DNA of 64,000 bases from Mycolicibacterium lutetiense (GTDB taxonomy: Bacteria; Actinomycetota; Actinomycetes; Mycobacteriales; Mycobacteriaceae), in NCBI RefSeq assembly GCF_017876775.1, contig NZ_JAGIOP010000002.1, forward strand, positions 2,976,001-3,040,000. Direction: 5' to 3'. Both the position numbers and the translations under genes were made by a program. Below are positions 55,441 to 64,000 of the stretch, in pieces. The stretch's first letter is position 1; the number at the start of each line of letters is the position of its first letter. A model generated the notes under the pieces. The model ran no database searches, was not told the origin of the DNA, and was given only the letters and a program-made list of their open reading frames with translations.

Positions 55441-56250
55441 GTGGCCGCGACCGACATCGACCCGTCCGAAATCACCAAGTGGGATCCGGGCCTGACCGAA
55501 AAGGTCATGGGCTTCCTGCGGCCGCTGATCAAGGGCTACCACCGCGCCGAGGTGCGTGGGCTGGACAGCTTCCCCAACGGCGGCGCCCTGGTGGTGTCGA
55601 ACCACTCAGGCGGCCTGTTCGCGCTGGACATCCCGGTGTTCGCGACGGGGTTCTACGAGAAGTTCGGCTACACCCGCCCGGTGTACACCCTCAGCCACGA
55701 CATGCTGATGGTCGGCCCGACCGCCGCCTTCTTCAAGAAGACCGGCTTCATCCGGGCCAATCATGAGAACGCCGACGAGGCACTGCGCTCGGGGGGCGTG
55801 GTCGTGGTGTTCCCCGGCGGTGACTACGACGTGTATCGGCCGACCCTGTCGGCAAACAAGATCGACTTCGCCGGACGCACCGGATACATCAAGGCCGCGA
55901 TCAACGCCGGTGTCCCGATCGTGCCGATGGTCGGTATCGGCGGCCAGGAGACCCAGCTCTACCTGTCCCGTGGCACCGGGATCGCCAAGGCACTCGGACC
56001 GATCGCACGGTTGGCGCACACCAAGGTCGTTCCGCTGTCGTTCGGTTTCCCGTTCGGGCTCTCGGCGGTGCTGCCGCTGAACGTCCCGTTACCGACCAAG
56101 ATCGTGATGAAGACGCTGGACCCGATCGACATCGTCGCCGAATTCGGCGAGAACCCCGACATCGACGAGGTCGACGCGCATGTCCGCCAGGTCATGCAAC
56201 GCGCGCTGGACGAGTTGGCCGAAGAGCGCCGCTTCCCGGTGATCGGCTGA
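55441..56250 (+). CDS. LPLAT/MGAT-like acyltransferase (Rv1428c type)
   Basis: From GTG 55441, with AGGGGG upstream, the protein has 269 residues. The acyltransferase block SNHSGGLFALDIPVF (the HSGG form, not the HX4D of PlsC) and VVVFPGGDYDVYRP belong to the monoacylglycerol/diacylglycerol acyltransferase-like group. One hydrophobic membrane-association stretch is seen near VVPLSFGFPFGLSAVLPL. It would acylate a glycerol or sterol acceptor with a CoA thioester. It is the first gene of a three-gene run with fadD12 and lipO, the order recalled for Rv1428c-Rv1427c-Rv1426c. Confidence 0.87.
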   Translation: MAATDIDPSEITKWDPGLTEKVMGFLRPLIKGYHRAEVRGLDSFPNGGALVVSNHSGGLFALDIPVFATGFYEKFGYTRPVYTLSHDMLMVGPTAAFFKKTGFIRANHENADEALRSGGVVVVFPGGDYDVYRPTLSANKIDFAGRTGYIKAAINAGVPIVPMVGIGGQETQLYLSRGTGIAKALGPIARLAHTKVVPLSFGFPFGLSAVLPLNVPLPTKIVMKTLDPIDIVAEFGENPDIDEVDAHVRQVMQRALDELAEERRFPVIG

Positions 56251-56256
56251 GCACCG

Positions 56257-57915
56257 GTGAATCCGCTTGATCTGCTGACGGGGCCGCTGGACCGGGTCAC
56301 CGACGCGGCCGGCCTCGTCACCACGATGCGCCGGGCCGGAATCATCACGGCGATGCGCCCGGACAAGTACCTGCGCATCGCTTCGGCGATGGCCCGCGAA
56401 AACATGGGCATCACTTCGGGTTTCGCGGCCTCAGCCCAGCGTTGCCCGAACCGGCCCGGCCTGGTCGACGAGCTCGGCATGCTGACCTGGCAGCAGGTCG
56501 ACCAACAGGCCGACGCCCTGGCCGCCGGGCTGCAGGCGCTGCCCGGTGGTGAACCCAAGGTGCTCGGCATCATGGCCCGCAATCACCGTGGCTTCGTGCT
56601 GTCGCTGATCGCCGCCAACCGCATCGGCGCCGACGTGCTGCTGCTCAACACGTCCTTCGCCGCACCGGCCATGGCCGAGGTGGTCAACCGCGAGTCCGTG
56701 GACGCCGTCATCTACGACGAGGAATTCACCGGCACCGTCGATCAAGCACTTGCCGACCGGCCCGGCGCCGCACAGATCGTGGCCTGGACCGACACCCACA
56801 CCCACGACGTGACCGTCGCCAAGCTCGTCGAGCAGCACCGCGGCCAGGAACCGCGGCGCGCGGGTGAGAAGGCGCGCAAGAAAAGTCAGGTGATCCTGCT
56901 GACCTCGGGCACCACCGGAACTCCTAAGGGCGCCAAGCATTCCGGTGGCGGGCCCGAGGTACTCAAGGCGATCCTGGATCGCACCCCGTGGCACACCGAA
57001 GATCGGGTCGTGATCGTGGCGCCGATGTTCCACGCCTGGGGATTCTCCCAGCTGGCGTTCGCGGCGTCGATGGCCTGCACCATCGTCACCCGGCGCAAGT
57101 TCGATCCCGAAGCCACGCTCGAGCTCGTCGACCGGCACCGGGCCAAGGGCCTGTGCGTGGTGCCGGTGATGTTCGACCGGATCATGGACCTGCCCGAGAA
57201 CGTGCTGAATCGCTACGACGGCCGTTCGTTGCGGTTCGCCGCGGCGTCGGGATCGCGGATGCGTCCCGACGTCGTCACCGCCTTCATGGACCGGTTCGGC
57301 GACATCATCTACAACAACTACAACGCCACCGAGGCCGGCATGATCGCCACCGCGACCCCGGCCGACCTGCGCGCCGCACCCGATACCGCCGGTAAACCCG
57401 CCGAGGGCACCGAGATCCGGATTCTCGACGGTGAATTCCAGCAGGTTCCCACCGGAGACGTGGGCACCATCTACGTCCGCAACTCGACGCAGTTCGACGG
57501 TTACACCGGGGGCCCCACCGTCAAGGGCAAAGCCTTCCACGAGGGCTTCATGTCCTCGGGCGATGTCGGTTACCTCGATGAGGCGGGCCGACTCTTCGTG
57601 GTGGGCCGCGACGACGAGATGATCGTCTCCGGCGGTGAGAACGTGTACCCGATCGAGGTGGAAAAGGTCCTGGCCGGCAATCCCGATGTCGCCGAGGCTG
57701 CGGTCATCGGCGTCGACGATGAGAAGTACGGTCAGCGACTCGCGGCGTTCGTGAAGCTCTCCGGTGCCGCCACGGCCGACGACCTCAAGGCATACGTTCG
57801 GGAGAACCTCGCCAATTACAAAGTGCCGCGGGAGATCACCGTGCTCGACGAGCTACCGCGCAACAGCACCGGCAAGATCGACCGCCGCCAACTCCAGGAG
57901 ATGGTGAATGGCTGA
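56257..57915 (+). CDS. fadD12: Long-chain acyl-CoA synthetase FadD12
   Basis: The protein has 552 residues from GTG 56257, 6 bp after the acyltransferase stop. The N-terminal ~35 residues (LLTGPLDRVTDAAGLVTTMR) are amphipathic. The ANL motifs are LLTSGTTGTPKGAKHS (~213-228), NNYNATEAG, SGDVGYLDEAGRLFVVGRDD, and ELPRNSTGKIDRRQL with the catalytic lysine near the end. FadD enzymes activate fatty acids as acyl-CoA; here the product may feed the acyltransferase before it. It overlaps lipO by 8 bp. Confidence 0.88.
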   Translation: MNPLDLLTGPLDRVTDAAGLVTTMRRAGIITAMRPDKYLRIASAMARENMGITSGFAASAQRCPNRPGLVDELGMLTWQQVDQQADALAAGLQALPGGEPKVLGIMARNHRGFVLSLIAANRIGADVLLLNTSFAAPAMAEVVNRESVDAVIYDEEFTGTVDQALADRPGAAQIVAWTDTHTHDVTVAKLVEQHRGQEPRRAGEKARKKSQVILLTSGTTGTPKGAKHSGGGPEVLKAILDRTPWHTEDRVVIVAPMFHAWGFSQLAFAASMACTIVTRRKFDPEATLELVDRHRAKGLCVVPVMFDRIMDLPENVLNRYDGRSLRFAAASGSRMRPDVVTAFMDRFGDIIYNNYNATEAGMIATATPADLRAAPDTAGKPAEGTEIRILDGEFQQVPTGDVGTIYVRNSTQFDGYTGGPTVKGKAFHEGFMSSGDVGYLDEAGRLFVVGRDDEMIVSGGENVYPIEVEKVLAGNPDVAEAAVIGVDDEKYGQRLAAFVKLSGAATADDLKAYVRENLANYKVPREITVLDELPRNSTGKIDRRQLQEMVNG

Positions 57916-59152
57916 CCGCCATCCTGGACTAAGAAGGCGGCTGTTGGCTGCCGCCGCCGAGTTGCTCAACGCTGCCAACGCAGTGAAACCGCTGGGGCGC
58001 AGGGGTTACAGCACCGTCCAGTCTTTCGCGTTCGGCTGGCCGACCTCGGAGAACGCCCCCCTGGTGATCACCGTCTCGGTGCTCGATGCGCTGCGCCGCG
58101 GTATCCGGGGCGACTACCGCTCCGCGGGCGGCCGAATCTCGTTGCTGCTCAAGGCGATTTCCTGGGGACTGCTGGTGCTGGTGCACCGGCGCGGTGTGCA
58201 ATCACGGCCCTACTTCGAGAATCCGGTACACGAGGCCCTCGGCGACGAATACCCGTCGTCGCTGCGGCCCCTGCGTCGCGGCGAGGTGTACTCCACGTCG
58301 ATGAGCCGGCGCCGCTACGCCCGTAAGACCATCCACTACGGCCCGCACCGGGCCAACCTCGCCGATATCTGGATGCGCCCCGACCTGCCGCGGGACGGCA
58401 AGGCACCGGTGCTGGTACAGATCCCGGGCGGCGCCTGGATGATCGGCATGCGCCGGCCGCAGTCGTATCCGCTGATGAGCCACCTGGCCGAGCAGGGCTG
58501 GATCTGCGTGTCGATCGGCTACCGGATCAGCCCGCGCCACCCGTGGCCCAATCACATCATCGATGTGAAACAGGCCCTGGCCTGGGTGAAGGCCAACATC
58601 GCCGAGTACGGCGGCGACCCGGACACGGTGTGCATCACCGGTGGATCGGCGGGCGGGCATCTGACCGCACTCGCCGCGCTCACACCCAACGACCCCAAGT
58701 GGCAGCCGGGATTCGAGGACGCCGACACCTCGGTGGCCGCCGCGGTACCGGTCTACGGCCGCTACGACTGGTTCAGCACCACCGGTCCCGGGCGCAAAGA
58801 ATTCATGGAGATCCTGCAGCGGCTGATCGTCAAGGCGCCGCTGGCCACCAATGACCAGGTGTACCGGGACGCCTCGCCGATCACCCTGGTGCACCCCGAT
58901 GCACCCCCGTTCTTCGTGCTGCACGGGACCAACGACTCACTCATCCCGGTGGTCGAGGGTCGTGATTTCGTCGCAGCGTTGCGGAAGGTCTCCAAGTCCC
59001 CGGTCATCTACGCCGAGATCCCGCACGCCCAGCACGCATTCGATTTCTTCGGCTCACCCCGCGGCCACTACACCGCCGATGCCGTCTCGGAGTTTCTGAC
59101 CTGGGCAAGGGCCCGAGCCCAGCTCACCGCGGACTCCGCTGCCGGCCGGTAA
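57908..59152 (+). CDS. lipO: Hormone-sensitive-lipase-family esterase LipO-like
   Basis: The protein has 414 residues. A long N-terminal region (~1-130) holds one hydrophobic helix (ISLLLKAISWGLLVLVHRRG) that may anchor it in the membrane. The alpha/beta-hydrolase domain has the oxyanion HGG variant IPGGAWM, nucleophile TGGSAGGHLTAL, Asp in LHGTNDSLIP and His in PHAQHAFD. It would cleave an acyl ester. Its start lies inside the end of fadD12, so the three genes act together in acyl ester turnover. Confidence 0.87.
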   Translation: MADRHPGLRRRLLAAAAELLNAANAVKPLGRRGYSTVQSFAFGWPTSENAPLVITVSVLDALRRGIRGDYRSAGGRISLLLKAISWGLLVLVHRRGVQSRPYFENPVHEALGDEYPSSLRPLRRGEVYSTSMSRRRYARKTIHYGPHRANLADIWMRPDLPRDGKAPVLVQIPGGAWMIGMRRPQSYPLMSHLAEQGWICVSIGYRISPRHPWPNHIIDVKQALAWVKANIAEYGGDPDTVCITGGSAGGHLTALAALTPNDPKWQPGFEDADTSVAAAVPVYGRYDWFSTTGPGRKEFMEILQRLIVKAPLATNDQVYRDASPITLVHPDAPPFFVLHGTNDSLIPVVEGRDFVAALRKVSKSPVIYAEIPHAQHAFDFFGSPRGHYTADAVSEFLTWARARAQLTADSAAGR

Positions 59153-59162
59153 ACTCCTGACG

Positions 59163-60536
59163 ATGTCCGCACCGGACACCGAGATCGCCACCCTCGCCGC
59201 TGACCTGCCCGACGGCGCGGTAGTCACCGACCCTGCCGTGATCGAGGGATATCGCCGCGACGCCGCTCTCGATCCCGAGGCGGGCGTGCCGCGAGCCGTG
59301 GTGCGGGCCACCGGCACCGAGGACGTGCAGACCGTACTGCGGTGGGCGAGCGCGCACCACGTCGCCGTAGTGCCCAGGGGCGCGGGATCGGGGCTCGCCG
59401 GTGGCGCCAACGGCGTCGACGGCGGCATCATCCTCAGCACCGAACGGATGCGGCAGATCCGCATCGACACCGCGAACCGCACCGCCGTGGTGCAACCCGG
59501 CCTGCTGAACTCCGAGGTGAAGCGGGCCGCCGCCGAGCACGGCCTGTGGTACCCGCCGGATCCCGGTTCAGTCGAGATCTCCTCGATAGGCGGGAACGCG
59601 GCGACCAATGCGGGCGGACTGTGCTGTGTGAAGTACGGGGTCACCAGTGACTACGTGCTCGGCATGGAGGTGGTGCTGGCCGACGGCACCGCAGTCCGGC
59701 TGGGCGGCCCGCGACTGAAAGATGTCGCCGGCCTGTCGCTCACCAAGTTGTTCGTCGGCTCTGAAGGCATCCTCGGGGTGATCACCGAACTCACACTGCG
59801 GCTGATCCCGGCCCAGCCTCCGGCGTCGACCGTGGTGGCGGTGTTCGCCTCGGTGGAGGACGCCGCGGACGCGGTCGTGGCGATCACGGCCAAAGTCCGG
59901 CCGGCCATGTTGGAGTTGATGGACCACGCCACCATCAACGCGGTCGAGGACTACCGCCGGATGGGCCTGGACCGCTCGGCACAGGCATTGCTGCTGATCC
60001 AGTCGGATGCACCGGGCGCGGCAGCCGAGGAGATCGCCCACATCGTCGAGGCCTGCGAAAAATCCGGGGCCACCGAGGTTTACGCGACCGACGACCCCGA
60101 GGAAGGGGCAGCCTTGACAGCGGCCCGGCGACTCGTGGGCCTGGCCCTGATGCAGCTGGGCACGTTCTATCTCGAGGACGTGACGGTGCCGATACCCGAC
60201 CTGCCGGCATTGGTGGCCGGGATCAAACGCATCGCCGATGACTGCGACGTGCTGATCTGCGTCGTCGCCCATGCCGGCGACGGGAACACCCACCCGGTGG
60301 TGGTGTTCGATGCCGAGGATCCGGACATGAGCGAGCGGGCCCGCCAGGCATTCGCCCGGGTCATGGAGTTGGCGATCGCCATGGGCGGCACCATCACCGG
60401 CGAACACGGCGTCGGCCGCCTCAAGAGGGATTGGCTGCCACTACAACTCGGCGACGATGTGATGGCGTTGACCCGTCGCATCAAGGACGCCCTCGACCCG
60501 CTCGGCATCCTCAGTCCGGGCTCGGTGCTGCGCTGA
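59163..60536 (+). CDS. FAD-linked oxidase, glycolate-oxidase GlcD / D-lactate dehydrogenase-like
   Basis: The protein has 457 residues. The PCMH-type FAD domain shows VVPRGAGSGLAGGANG (~72-87), PPDPGSVEISSIGGNAATNA and KYGVTSDYVLG. The C-terminal FAD-oxidase domain ends ITGEHGVGRLKRDWL, with His residues that bind metal or substrate (VVAHAGDGNTHP). These enzymes oxidise 2-hydroxy acids such as D-lactate or glycolate. It follows lipO by 10 bp and may be read with it, or stand alone. It converges on the VWA gene. Confidence 0.92.
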   Translation: MSAPDTEIATLAADLPDGAVVTDPAVIEGYRRDAALDPEAGVPRAVVRATGTEDVQTVLRWASAHHVAVVPRGAGSGLAGGANGVDGGIILSTERMRQIRIDTANRTAVVQPGLLNSEVKRAAAEHGLWYPPDPGSVEISSIGGNAATNAGGLCCVKYGVTSDYVLGMEVVLADGTAVRLGGPRLKDVAGLSLTKLFVGSEGILGVITELTLRLIPAQPPASTVVAVFASVEDAADAVVAITAKVRPAMLELMDHATINAVEDYRRMGLDRSAQALLLIQSDAPGAAAEEIAHIVEACEKSGATEVYATDDPEEGAALTAARRLVGLALMQLGTFYLEDVTVPIPDLPALVAGIKRIADDCDVLICVVAHAGDGNTHPVVVFDAEDPDMSERARQAFARVMELAIAMGGTITGEHGVGRLKRDWLPLQLGDDVMALTRRIKDALDPLGILSPGSVLR

Positions 60537-60549
60537 TTCGGGGAGGCTT

Positions 60550-62241
60550 TCACCGCCCCCTGGGTGCGGCCAGTTCTTGCAAGGCCGACAAGAACAACTC
60601 ATCCATCCGCGGACTCAATTCGGCCAGCGTCGCCGCACTGGCATGGCTGGCCGCGCCGAAGACCTGATCGAGTGCGTCGGCGTCAGCATCCGCACCGATG
60701 GACAGACACAGGCAGGCCACCCCGTCGGCGCGGAGTTCCTCGAGGGCCTTGGCGGCGTCGGCCTGGGCGTAGCGACCCTCATAGCCGTCATCGTAGGGAT
60801 AGCCGTCCGAGAGCACGACCAAGAGCCGGTTCGGCGTTCCCGCTTGGGTTTTGAGGATCTCACCGGCGCCGCGGATACCGGCGCCGAGCCGGGTGTAGCC
60901 GAACGGCTGCAGCTGACTCAGGCGGGCCCGACCGGCAACTCCGAAGCGTTCCCCGAATGTCTTGATCGCAAGCAGGTGCACCGCAAGCCGACCCTGTGAG
61001 CGAAACCCGTAGACGGCGACGCGGTCTCCGAGTTCCTCGAGCGTCACGCCGAGCGTTGCGGCCGCGCGGCGTTGGTGATCGTGGACGGCGAGGCCGTCGC
61101 CGTCGGCATCGGTCGCCGATCCGGAGGCGTCGACGAGGATGAGCACACCGAGGTTGCGGGCGAGCTTGCGCCGCTCCGTGTACACGTGCTCCGGTGGTGA
61201 ATAGCCGGAGCGCAGATCGACGAACAGGTCGATCAAGGCCTCGTTGTCCACGTCGTCGCCGTCGGCGCGGGCACGCAACACTTTGGGGCCGAGGCCGACT
61301 CGGGCCAGTCTGCGTCGCAGCACCGGGTCACGTGTCACACCAACGGCTGAGACGTCCACCGCGGCGGTGATCGGAAAATCGATGACGCGGCACCAATTCT
61401 CGCGATACCGGTCACCGAAGACGTCCCATTCCGGATACATGGCGCCACCGACTGCGATTGCCGCACCAGGCTTCTCGGCGCCGGTGAAGTGGATCGGGGT
61501 GGGTACCGGCCGCGCATTCACGCCGGCGTGCGACGTCCGTCGGATCGAGCCGACTCCCAATTCCCCTCCGGCGCCCTCGCTTCCGGACGAGCGGGAGCCG
61601 CCGAACAGCGTGCGCAGGAATTTCGCGGGCGTCTGCGTGCCGATGGGAACCTCGAACAGTTTGAGGATCCAGCTCTTCTCTGCCGGTCCGTCGTCGTCAT
61701 CGTCCTCGTCCATCTCGGACGTGTGCTCGGCGTCCATCCGGACGTCGGTGTCGGTGGCCCGCGACCCCGACTCGCCGCGGCCACGGCCGCGGCCGCGGCT
61801 CAGTTTGGACGGTTTGATCGTCCCGAACCAATCCGGTGGTGCGTCGAGTTTTGCTCTGCCCAAGGCGATCTGCAACGACTCCTCGGAACTCGCCGACTGC
61901 GCAGCGGAGGCCGTGCCGACCGCTGCCGCCAGAGAAATCCGCGGACCGAGTTCGGCCAGGACCCGGTGGCCTTCGAGCGCCAGGTAGCGGCGGGCAGGCA
62001 GGGGGCGCGCCCGCAGTCGCTTGACGTAGTGACCGTCGAGGCTTCCGGCTCCGAGAAGTGCGCTCTGGACCAGCACTTCGCGTCGCTGCCGGTCCGGATC
62101 GGCGTTTGCCGACACAAAGACGACCTGCCCATCGGTGTACGCCAACTCGTCCGCGCGGGCCACCGCGACGTCGACGGGCCGCCCGGCGAGGAAACCGGCC
62201 AGAAACCGGAAGTCGTGTGGTTCCGGGCGACCGGTGCTCAC
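60550..62241 (-). CDS. VWA-domain protein, NorD-like
   Basis: The protein has 563 residues. The N-terminal ~150 are helical. A charged middle part (RGRGRGRGESGSRATDTDVR and the acidic EMDEDDDDDG, ~150-190) is a flexible linker. The VWA domain at ~370-555 has the MIDAS motif LVDASGSATDA, a Thr-containing TRLGAGIRGAG, and VLSDGYPYDD. Proteins of this build (NorD/CbbO type) work with a NorQ/CbbQ AAA+ ATPase to fit metal cofactors or remodel a target enzyme. Its start overlaps the AAA+ gene stop by 4 bp. Confidence 0.9.
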   Translation of the reverse strand: MSTGRPEPHDFRFLAGFLAGRPVDVAVARADELAYTDGQVVFVSANADPDRQRREVLVQSALLGAGSLDGHYVKRLRARPLPARRYLALEGHRVLAELGPRISLAAAVGTASAAQSASSEESLQIALGRAKLDAPPDWFGTIKPSKLSRGRGRGRGESGSRATDTDVRMDAEHTSEMDEDDDDDGPAEKSWILKLFEVPIGTQTPAKFLRTLFGGSRSSGSEGAGGELGVGSIRRTSHAGVNARPVPTPIHFTGAEKPGAAIAVGGAMYPEWDVFGDRYRENWCRVIDFPITAAVDVSAVGVTRDPVLRRRLARVGLGPKVLRARADGDDVDNEALIDLFVDLRSGYSPPEHVYTERRKLARNLGVLILVDASGSATDADGDGLAVHDHQRRAAATLGVTLEELGDRVAVYGFRSQGRLAVHLLAIKTFGERFGVAGRARLSQLQPFGYTRLGAGIRGAGEILKTQAGTPNRLLVVLSDGYPYDDGYEGRYAQADAAKALEELRADGVACLCLSIGADADADALDQVFGAASHASAATLAELSPRMDELFLSALQELAAPRGR

Positions 62242-63059
62242 CGTGGTGGCAGGACGGCGTCGACGAGTTCTCCGAGGCCCCGGATCACATCGGGATCGTC
62301 GGACAGCACCTCCACCACGGCGGACTGGACAGCGTCGCGCAGGCTGAGTCCTTCGGCGACGAGGCCGCCGGCGAGAATCAGCATCCGGGTCGAGGCCACC
62401 TCGCTCAGTGCCGACCCGTCCAGACCCCGCACGGCATTTCCGAGGACGACCAGTGATGCAGCGGTGGATGAGTCGATCCCGGCCTCAAAGGCCACGATCT
62501 CGGTTTCGATCTCGGGAGCCGGGAAGTCGAGGCTGATCGCGACGAAACGCTGCCGGGTCGAGTCTTTGAGGCTCTTCAGGATGCTCTGGTAACCGGGGTT
62601 GTAGGAGATCACCAGTTGAAAGCCCGGCGCCGCCGACAAGGTGGTACCCAGCCGGTCGATCGGCAGTTCGCGCCGGTGGTCGGCAAGCGGATGGATGACC
62701 ACAGTCGTGTCCTGACGCGCCTCCACGATCTCGTCGAGATAGCAGATGGCGCCCTCGCGCACCGCCCTGGTCAACGGGCCGTCCACCCAGACGGTTTCGC
62801 CGCCCTTCAGCAGGAACCGGCCCACCAGATCGGCCGATGTCATGTCCTCATGACCGGCGACGGTGATCAGCTCACGACCGAGTTCGTGCGCCATCGCCTC
62901 GACGAAACGGGTCTTTCCGCACCCGGTGGGCCCTTTGAGCAGCACCGGTGCACCGCGGCGGGCGGCGGCCCGGAAGATCTCGACCTCCCCGCCCGCGGCA
63001 CGGAAGAACGGCGGCGTTGACACCGAATCTTCCAGCTGCGGAAAACTATTGAGCGTCAT
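62238..63059 (-). CDS. MoxR-type AAA+ ATPase, NorQ/CbbQ-like
   Basis: From ATG 63059 the protein has 273 residues. Walker A is LLKGPTGCGKT (~40-50), Walker B is ICYLDEI, the sensor is VISYNPGYQ, and the C-terminal lid carries RQRFVAISLDFP. NorQ/CbbQ proteins form hexamers and partner with a VWA protein. It overlaps both neighbours: 4 bp with the VWA gene and 14 bp with the membrane protein gene before it. That tight coupling implies all three act on one target. Confidence 0.92.
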   Translation of the reverse strand: MTLNSFPQLEDSVSTPPFFRAAGGEVEIFRAAARRGAPVLLKGPTGCGKTRFVEAMAHELGRELITVAGHEDMTSADLVGRFLLKGGETVWVDGPLTRAVREGAICYLDEIVEARQDTTVVIHPLADHRRELPIDRLGTTLSAAPGFQLVISYNPGYQSILKSLKDSTRQRFVAISLDFPAPEIETEIVAFEAGIDSSTAASLVVLGNAVRGLDGSALSEVASTRMLILAGGLVAEGLSLRDAVQSAVVEVLSDDPDVIRGLGELVDAVLPPR

Positions 63060-64000
63060 CGCGGTCGGGTACCTGGATCGGAACAACGGTCGGCATCTGC
63101 ACCCCGTCGGGCAGCACAAGTTCACCGTCGTGGTTGATGAACCCGGAGTGCTTGGTCGGCAGTGGCAGATCAGGATTTGGGCACGGTCGATCGGTGCCCT
63201 CGCCGCAGATGCCAGGGTTGAAGTACGAACGCTTCTGCACGTCTTCGGGCCACGGATCGGCGTGCATGCCGAGCCACGTCGCGGGAACGTTGTAGAACAG
63301 GAAGAAGCATGCGCTGACACCGCCGAAGATCGCCAGGAAGCGGACGAACTGTTGCTTGATGAACCCGCCGCGGAGCCGATCGATTCCGCGCTCGACCACG
63401 GTGTGGCCTTTGTCATCGGTGAAGAAGCGCAGGCAGACAAGCGCCGTCTGGACGCCACCCCACATCAGCCCCTCGTAGATCGGCCACTGGTAGTAGGTGC
63501 CGGCGTTGAACGACAACGACTGAATGGCGCCGGGGTAGGAGTAGAACCCGATCGGCAGCATGATCAGGGCTTCCATCACGAAATCGAAGACGAAGGCGAT
63601 CGCATAGGTGACCAAGATCAGCCGCAGGTTGCTGATCCCAGGCCAACGGTTCTTGATCTTTCGCATGATCAGGCATCCGACGATGGTGAGCAGCAGGACG
63701 CCGTACGCATAGCCGGGGATGTTGGTCAGCAGCGGTTCGGGCACGGTGTGGCCCGGCTCCTCGTGCGCCACCCAGCCCGGAATGTGCGGTGCCCATGACC
63801 CCTGGTTGAACAGCCAGGCGTTGTACGTACACCAGGTGCTGTAGTAGTTGAGCATCGGATCCTGGAACATCATCAGGCCCATCGACACCAGCAGCATGCC
63901 GTCGAGCGTGATGCGCCTCTCCCGCACCCAGGGCCGAATGATGAAGAACCACAAGGCAACCGGCAGGCCGATCCAGAGCACGACAGCGTTGGCCATCAGC
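63046..64000 (-). CDS. AveC-like spirocyclase family membrane protein; 5' end outside window
   Basis: The frame is open to the right edge; the ATG at 63996 looks internal (ANAVVLWIGLPVALWFFIIR reads as a mid-protein span). At least ~317 residues are seen with six to seven membrane spans, aromatic loops (DPMLNYYSTWCTYNAWLFNQ, PIGFYSYPGAIQSLSF) and a ~70-residue soluble tail with two Cys (PGICGEGTDRPC). This matches the mycobacterial AveC family, named after the avermectin spirocyclase; the reaction in mycobacteria is not known. It is the first of the three genes seen. Confidence 0.8.
   Translation of the reverse strand, partial: LMANAVVLWIGLPVALWFFIIRPWVRERRITLDGMLLVSMGLMMFQDPMLNYYSTWCTYNAWLFNQGSWAPHIPGWVAHEEPGHTVPEPLLTNIPGYAYGVLLLTIVGCLIMRKIKNRWPGISNLRLILVTYAIAFVFDFVMEALIMLPIGFYSYPGAIQSLSFNAGTYYQWPIYEGLMWGGVQTALVCLRFFTDDKGHTVVERGIDRLRGGFIKQQFVRFLAIFGGVSACFFLFYNVPATWLGMHADPWPEDVQKRSYFNPGICGEGTDRPCPNPDLPLPTKHSGFINHDGELVLPDGVQMPTVVPIQVPDRDDAQ

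Noticed and set aside
1..64000. CRISPR arrays, tRNA or rRNA genes
   Set aside because: No regular direct repeats with spacers, no cloverleaf with a T-loop motif and no rRNA sequence was seen on reading; a dedicated scan was not possible.

Overview
The window is GC-rich actinobacterial DNA and almost certainly comes from a fast-growing mycobacterium (Mycolicibacterium type). Recognisable mycobacterial genes run through it: fadE5, fadA2, fabG4, htdX, an mmpS/mmpL pair, lpqI, aftD, the R2-like ligand-binding oxidase (Rv0233 type), php (Rv0230c type) and the Rv0223c-Rv0228 block. From about 15.7 kb to 52.4 kb the order follows the M. tuberculosis Rv0243 to Rv0223c region read backwards, with several insertions and losses. 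No rRNA, tRNA or CRISPR array was seen. Names of orthologues come from memory of these families; no search was run.

Layout. 1-6.6 kb: the 3' end of a large type I polyketide synthase, a DUF3556 membrane protein, a dihydrodipicolinate-reductase-like oxidoreductase and fadE5. This resembles the edge of the glycopeptidolipid/trehalose-polyphleate locus of other fast growers, but no peptide synthetase genes are present here. 6.7-15.3 kb: an accessory block with a DUF1361 protein, a TetR regulator divergent from an MmpS-MmpL transporter, an NmrA-type reductase, a two-component system and an F420-type luciferase-like oxidoreductase. 15.7-19.3 kb: fadA2 divergent from fabG4-htdX (beta-oxidation or fatty acid modification). 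19.4-24.9 kb: an mksF-mksE-mksB condensin operon (Wadjet/EptABC type) with no visible JetD/MksG nuclease gene.

25-33 kb: an O-methyltransferase, a lipoprotein, a TetR regulator, lpqI, a DUF2613 peptide and the giant arabinofuranosyltransferase aftD. 33-37.3 kb: the R2lox oxidase with its TetR regulator, an MFS exporter, a small GNAT protein and a methyltransferase. 37.4-40.8 kb: a tight MarR / F420-type flavoprotein / lactonase / acyl-CoA ligase operon. 40.8-48.2 kb: envelope genes (acyltransferase, DUF3068 protein, large membrane protein, secreted phosphodiesterase-like protein, glycosyltransferase). 48.2-50.1 kb: a solitary TnpB with a candidate guide-RNA region at its 3' end. 50.1-55.2 kb: a methyltransferase, an aldehyde dehydrogenase and small stress or metabolic genes, including an arylamine N-acetyltransferase. 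55.4-60.5 kb: an acyltransferase / fadD12 / lipO operon preceded by a KstR-like operator, then a glycolate-oxidase-like flavoprotein. 60.5-64 kb: a VWA (NorD-like) / AAA+ (NorQ-like) / AveC-like membrane protein operon cut by the right edge.

The most interesting parts are the three-gene Mks condensin without its nuclease partner, the AveC-NorQ-NorD operon, the MarR-lactonase-ligase operon, the lone TnpB with its predicted RNA, and several near-perfect operators: a CRP site upstream of the R2lox regulator, a KstR-like site, and a TetR-type half-site pair shared by fadE5 and mmpS. A family of long hairpins between convergent genes is also notable.
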